Source: Rhodococcus sp. (in: high G+C Gram-positive bacteria)
GTDB taxonomy: Bacteria > Actinomycetota > Actinomycetes > Mycobacteriales > Mycobacteriaceae
NCBI RefSeq assembly: GCF_023264675.1
Contig: NZ_JAHFVG010000021.1
Span: 30,718 to 94,717 of the forward strand
Reading direction: 5' to 3'
Length of the DNA stretch: 64,000 bases
How positions within the stretch are numbered: position 1 is the stretch's first letter; every line of letters begins with the position of its first letter. The notes under the pieces are model-generated. The model ran no database searches and had not been told where the DNA came from. It saw only the letters and a list, made by a program, of their open reading frames with translations. This document shows positions 60,526-64,000 of this stretch, one piece after another. The position numbers were made by a program, and so were the translations under genes.

Positions 60526-61386
60526 ATGAGCACTTTCTGCGGTAAGCCGGTCGCCGACGATCGTGCCCTCGTCATGGCGATCGTCAACCGCACTCCCGAC
60601 TCGTTCTACGACAAGGGAGCAAACTTCACCGACGACGCCGCGATGGCGTCGGTCCACCGGGCAGTTGCCGAGGGGGCTGACGTCATCGACATCGGCGGCG
60701 TCAAAGCAGGTCCGGGTGAAGTCGTGGACGCCACCGAAGAGATCAGGCGTGTCGTTCCTTTCGTCGAGGCCATTCGCGGGGAATACCCGGAGCTCCTGAT
60801 CTCGGTGGACACGTGGCGTAGCGAGGTTGCCCGCCTCGCGTGCGGGGTCGGGGCCGATCTGATCAACGACACATGGGCGGGCGCCGACCCGGAATTGGTC
60901 TCCGTTGCCGCGGAACAGGGCGTCGGGATCGTCTGTTCACACACCGGAGGGGCCGTCCCGAGGACGCGTCCGCACCGCGTTCGTTACACCGATGTGGTCG
61001 CCGATGTGGTTGCCGAAGTGACCGCCGCGGCCGAAAAAGCTGTCGCCGCCGGAGTTCGTGCCGACTCGATTCTCATCGATCCGACCCACGATTTCGGCAA
61101 AAACACCTTCCACGGGCTCGAGTTGTTGCGTCGCGTGGACGTTCTTGTAAACACCGGATGGCCAGTGCTCATGGCGCTGAGCAACAAGGATTTTATAGGC
61201 GAGACTCTAGGGGTAGAACTCGCCGACCGGTTGGAGGGAACATTGGCAGCGACAGCATTGGCCGCAGCAGGCGGCGCCCGAATGTTCCGGGTGCACGAGG
61301 TTGCGTCGACCAGAAGAGTCGTCGACATGGTGGCGGCAATACAGGGGACTTCGGCCCCTGCCCGGACTGTCAGGGGGCTCGCATGA
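60526..61386 (+). CDS. folP2: dihydropteroate synthase homologue FolP2
   Basis: A 286-residue TIM-barrel protein of the DHPS family: 'LVMAIVNRTPDSFYDKGANFTDDAAM' (pterin loop), 'ADVIDIGGVKAGPGEVV', 'ISVDTWRSEVARLACG' and 'NDTWAGADPELVSVAAEQG'. In place of the usual folP residues it has 'GGVKAGPG' (RPG altered to KAG) and 'SHTGGAVPRTRP', typical of FolP2, which in mycobacteria does not make dihydropteroate. It is fused in one operon with gpgS (ATGA). Confidence 0.9.
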   Translation: MSTFCGKPVADDRALVMAIVNRTPDSFYDKGANFTDDAAMASVHRAVAEGADVIDIGGVKAGPGEVVDATEEIRRVVPFVEAIRGEYPELLISVDTWRSEVARLACGVGADLINDTWAGADPELVSVAAEQGVGIVCSHTGGAVPRTRPHRVRYTDVVADVVAEVTAAAEKAVAAGVRADSILIDPTHDFGKNTFHGLELLRRVDVLVNTGWPVLMALSNKDFIGETLGVELADRLEGTLAATALAAAGGARMFRVHEVASTRRVVDMVAAIQGTSAPARTVRGLA

Positions 61387-62315
61387 CACTCGCCGACCGA
61401 ACATCCGTGACCGGCTCATGGGCCGAATCGAACAGCTGGGACACCCCGTCCTGGTCACTGGCGGAACTCGAAGCAGCCAAGCGAGGGCGCACGGTCTCCG
61501 TCGTCCTCCCCGCGCTCAACGAGGAGGAAACCGTCGCCGCGGTGGTGGACACCATTCATCCATTGCTCGGCGGGCTCGTCGACGAACTGATCGTCCTGGA
61601 CTCCGGATCGACCGACGCCACAGCCGAACGGGCGACGGCCGCAGGAGCACGCGTCATCAGCCGTGAAGAAGCCATTCCGGGACTGGAACCGGTCAAGGGC
61701 AAGGGTGAGGTGCTGTGGCGTTCCGTCGCAGCGTCGACGGGCGATCTCATCGCGTTCGTGGACTCCGATCTCATCAACCCCGACCCGGCGTTCGTTCCGA
61801 AGCTTCTCGGGCCACTGCTGATGGGCGACGGGATCCACCTCGTGAAGGGGTACTACCGCCGTCCACTGCGGACCAGCGGCACCGAAGACGCCAACGGAGG
61901 TGGACGAGTCACCGAGCTCGTCGCACGTCCCATGCTGGCGGCGATGCGCCCGGAACTGACGGGCGTCATCCAACCGCTCGGCGGCGAATACGCGGGTACC
62001 CGCGAATTGCTGTCCGCTGTCCCGTTCGCGCCCGGCTACGGAGTCGAGATCGGGCTGTTGCTCGATACGTACGACCGACTGGGCTTGAACGCGATCGGTC
62101 AGGTCAATCTCGGTGTCCGCAAACATCGCAACCGCCCGCTCGTCGAACTGGGAGCGATGAGCCGCCAGATCGTCGGGACCATGTTGAATCGGTGCGGCAT
62201 GGCCGATTCGGGCGCGGGACTGATGCAGTTCCGTGTGGACGGCGACTCGTTCGTACCGTTCTCGACCGAGGTCTCGCTGGCGGACCGACCAGCCATCAAC
62301 ACCTTGAAGAAGTGA
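61383..62315 (+). CDS. gpgS: glucosyl-3-phosphoglycerate synthase GpgS
   Basis: A 310-residue GT81 retaining glucosyltransferase that makes glucosyl-3-phosphoglycerate, first step to methylglucose lipopolysaccharides. 'TVSVVLPALNEEETVAAVVDTI', 'ELIVLDSGSTDAT', 'KGKGEVLWRSVAASTGDLIAFVDSDLINPDPAFV' (DSD metal site), 'VKGYYRRPL' and 'GYGVEIGLLLDTYDRLG' are family blocks. The ATG overlaps the folP2 stop. Confidence 0.95.
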   Translation: MTLADRTSVTGSWAESNSWDTPSWSLAELEAAKRGRTVSVVLPALNEEETVAAVVDTIHPLLGGLVDELIVLDSGSTDATAERATAAGARVISREEAIPGLEPVKGKGEVLWRSVAASTGDLIAFVDSDLINPDPAFVPKLLGPLLMGDGIHLVKGYYRRPLRTSGTEDANGGGRVTELVARPMLAAMRPELTGVIQPLGGEYAGTRELLSAVPFAPGYGVEIGLLLDTYDRLGLNAIGQVNLGVRKHRNRPLVELGAMSRQIVGTMLNRCGMADSGAGLMQFRVDGDSFVPFSTEVSLADRPAINTLKK

Positions 62316-62344
62316 CGGGTAGGGCTGCGTGACATCATGCAATC

Positions 62345-62647
62345 ATGCTGACGCTCCTGCTGTACGTCGTCATCATTGCCGTCATCGCAGCCCTGCTCTT
62401 CTTCGTGGCGAGTGCTGTCTTCGGACGTGGTGAGGAACTCGAACCACTGCCCGAGGGCACCACGGCGACGGTCCTACCCGCCGAAGGCGTGACCGGCGCG
62501 GACGTCGACCTTCTGCGCTTCCAGCAGACGATGCGTGGATACAAGCCCAGTGAAGTCGACTGGGTACTCGACCGCCTCGGCGCGGAAATCGACCTCTTGC
62601 GCTCCAGAGTCGCGGCGAGCGAAGCCGTCGACATCGACGAGCAATGA
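62345..62647 (+). CDS. small membrane protein with DivIVA-like motif
   Basis: A 100-residue protein. One N-terminal membrane helix ('MLTLLLYVVIIAVIAALLFFV') is followed by a linker and a DivIVA-like segment 'VDLLRFQQTMRGYKPSEVDWVLDRLGAEIDLLR', which in growth-pole proteins binds lipid and forms coiled coil. It corresponds to M. tuberculosis Rv1209 by position. The stop overlaps tag (ATGA). Confidence 0.85.
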   Translation: MLTLLLYVVIIAVIAALLFFVASAVFGRGEELEPLPEGTTATVLPAEGVTGADVDLLRFQQTMRGYKPSEVDWVLDRLGAEIDLLRSRVAASEAVDIDEQ

Positions 62648-63243
62648 CGGCAGTCCCCGGTCCCGACGGCCTCCTTCGCTGCCCGTGGGGAGCGACCGAC
62701 GACCACCTGTACCGCGATTACCACGACACCGAATGGGGCCGCGAACTCCACGGCCGCGACGCGCTGTACGAGAGGCTCTGCCTCGAAGCTTTCCAATCCG
62801 GTCTGTCCTGGATCACGATTCTGCGCAAACGCGACAACTTCAGGTCCGCATTCGCCGGATTCGATCCGGAGAAGGTCGCGACATTCGATACAGGCGACGT
62901 CGAACGACTGATGAACGACGCGTCCATAGTCCGCAATCGAGCCAAGATCGAGGCTGCCGTCGGCAATGCCCGAGCTATCCAGGATTTCGACCTCGACGCC
63001 GTGCTCTGGTCCTTTGCGCCGACGCCGCGAACGCGACGTCTCGTTTCCATATCGGATGTGCCCGCGATAACCGCGGAATCGACGGCGATGGCCAAGGAAC
63101 TCAAGCGTCGTGGACTGCGATTTTTCGGCCCGACCACGGCATATGCGTTGATGCAGGCCACCGGAATGGTGGACGATCACCTGTCGGGTTGCCTCGTGGA
63201 GCCCCCGAATACCGACTCCAGTTCCCGGTATCGCCCTCGATAG
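62644..63243 (+). CDS. tag: DNA-3-methyladenine glycosylase I
   Basis: A 199-residue HhH-type base-excision enzyme for 3-methyladenine. 'RCPWGATDDHLYRDYHDTEWGREL' (C and H zinc ligands, conserved YHDxEWG), 'LCLEAFQSGLSWITILRKRDNFR' and 'GLRFFGPTTAYALMQATGMVDDHLSGC' (H and C zinc ligands) are diagnostic. Start ATG 62644 overlaps the preceding gene; it is part of the gpgS-tag string. Confidence 0.95.
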   Translation: MTAVPGPDGLLRCPWGATDDHLYRDYHDTEWGRELHGRDALYERLCLEAFQSGLSWITILRKRDNFRSAFAGFDPEKVATFDTGDVERLMNDASIVRNRAKIEAAVGNARAIQDFDLDAVLWSFAPTPRTRRLVSISDVPAITAESTAMAKELKRRGLRFFGPTTAYALMQATGMVDDHLSGCLVEPPNTDSSSRYRPR

Positions 63244-63341
63244 GGAAGAATGAGACGCAAGAACCTTGCCGCCCCGCGGTGAGAACATCTTTTTTGACCG
63301 AGGCGCAGAGCTGGGCGGCGCAGATCTGGAGGGAGCAGAGG

Positions 63342-63509
63342 ATGGCGGCGATGAAGCCCCGGACCGGGGACGGTCCCCTCGAAGCAACCAAAGAAGGACG
63401 AGGGATCGTGATGAGGGTGCCGCTGGAAGGTGGTGGACGCTTGGTCGTCGAACTCACCCCCGATGAGGCAGCTGCACTCGGTGAAGAGCTGAAAGGCGTC
63501 ACCGGTTAA
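63342..63509 (+). CDS. DUF3117 small protein
   Basis: A 55-residue protein: 'MAAMKPRTGDGPLEATKEG' then 'RGIVMRVPLEGGGRLVVELT' then 'PDEAAALGEELKGVTG'. This is the actinobacterial DUF3117 family (Rv1211-like), function unknown. GGAGGGAG lies about 10 bases upstream of the ATG. A clear terminator follows. Confidence 0.93.
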   Translation: MAAMKPRTGDGPLEATKEGRGIVMRVPLEGGGRLVVELTPDEAAALGEELKGVTG

Positions 63510-63532
63510 CTGCTCGTTTGTTTTCTGTGCCG

Positions 63533-63564
63533 AGCCCCGCTTGTCCTCGACAGGCGGGGCTTTG
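63533..63564 (+). terminator. rho-independent terminator after DUF3117
   Basis: AGCCCCGC (63533-63540) and GCGGGGCT (63554-63561) pair around a 13-base loop that itself contains GTC/GAC, followed by TTT. It would end the folP2-to-DUF3117 transcript and isolate the rRNA methyltransferase gene. Confidence 0.85.
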
Positions 63565-63603
63565 TGATGCCGTGCTCGGCCGGCCTGCTGTTGGAGATGC
63601 CCC

Positions 63604-64000
63604 GTGCTCGCTGAAGTGATGGATGTGCTGAGCTGCCCGCATTGCTCGTCGGATCTCGACCTGGGAGACGCCGTTGTCCTGTGCGATCGCGGGCACACCT
63701 TCGACGTCGCCCGGCAGGGGTATGTGAGTCTGCTGCCGGGTAGCGCCGGGAAGATCACCGGGGACTCGGCGGAGATGATCGCGGCGAGGGCCGAATTCCT
63801 CGACGGTGGGCACTTCGATCCGATCGTGCATGCGGTAGTCGATGCGGTCGGCAATCCGACGACCGTGCTCGAGGTCGGTGCGGGGACGGGGCACTACCTC
63901 GCTGCCGTCGTCGAGGCATCCGGGGCACGGGGGATCGGCATCGATGTCTCCAAGGCCGCTGCGCGGAGGGTGGAGCGTGCTCACGACAGAATCGGGTCGG
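63604..64000 (+). CDS. 23S rRNA guanine methyltransferase RlmA-type (cut by window end)
   Basis: N-terminal 132 residues of an RlmA(I/II)/TlrB-type methyltransferase, which methylates G745 or G748 in 23S rRNA. The zinc domain is 'VLSCPHCSSDLDLGDAVVLCDRGHTFDVARQGYVSLL' (CxxC...CxxxH). The Rossmann SAM motif is 'VLEVGAGTGHYLAAVVEASG'. GTG 63604 is used; an ATG five codons later is possible. The C-terminus is outside the window. Confidence 0.88.
   Translation, partial: MLAEVMDVLSCPHCSSDLDLGDAVVLCDRGHTFDVARQGYVSLLPGSAGKITGDSAEMIAARAEFLDGGHFDPIVHAVVDAVGNPTTVLEVGAGTGHYLAAVVEASGARGIGIDVSKAAARRVERAHDRIGS

Overview
The window is a high-GC actinobacterial chromosome segment, most likely from Rhodococcus or a close Nocardiaceae relative. 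This rests on recognised proteins: an antigen-85-type mycolyltransferase, PimE, LpqW, MshB (mycothiol), FbiC (coenzyme F420), FolP2, GpgS and DUF3117. From about 23.5 kb onward the gene order also recalls the M. tuberculosis stretch Rv1157c-Rv1211. The synteny is judged from memory; no search was run. I see no rRNA, tRNA, transposase, integrase or CRISPR array.

1-23.5 kb is accessory and looks strain-variable. It holds an MBL-fold hydrolase/SnoaL pair divergent from a GntR regulator, a TetR-carboxylesterase operon and a pyruvyltransferase/glycosyltransferase pair. Next come an epoxide hydrolase facing a CGNR zinc-finger regulator across a double palindrome, a 50-bp tandem repeat, winged-helix, DUF3592 and AraC genes, and an SDR divergent from an amylosucrase. 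The stretch ends with a mycolyltransferase, small-domain proteins (VOC, SRPBCC), a serine hydrolase, a WS/DGAT-like acyltransferase, an Asp-box protein, a secreted Ala/Pro-rich protein, TerD, a Tat-exported DUF1906 protein and an MFS exporter.

23.5-44.8 kb is mostly core cell-envelope and redox metabolism: pimE, a pterin dehydratase, a MutT Nudix gene, a 58-residue Cys/Lys-rich microprotein, typA, lpqW-mshB (translationally coupled), udgB with two PH-domain membrane proteins, fbiC, fdxC and dapC. A LysE exporter and a SulP-MerR operon with a textbook 19-bp-spacer MerR promoter follow, then a FadD36-like synthetase and a CHAP-type protein.

44.8-48.6 kb is the most unusual part. A perfect LexA box (TCGAAC-N4-GTTCGA) precedes a DUF222/HNH endonuclease gene of the 13E12 family that carries a one-base frameshift inside the HNH motif. 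The next gene on the same strand encodes a MerR DNA-binding domain fused to two DNA polymerase III beta-clamp domains. The set may be an SOS-responsive cluster.

48.6-64 kb returns to core functions: OsmC, MetY, a CoA-binding protein, DUF1810 and a RibH2-like lumazine synthase. A stand-alone P450 resembling the BM3 haem domain follows, coupled to a PAS/GAF-like protein. Then come dapD, a secreted beta-propeller, dapE, two LOG-family genes, fadD6, folP2-gpgS, a DivIVA-like small membrane protein, tag, a DUF3117 gene with a terminator, and the start of an RlmA-type rRNA methyltransferase cut by the window end.
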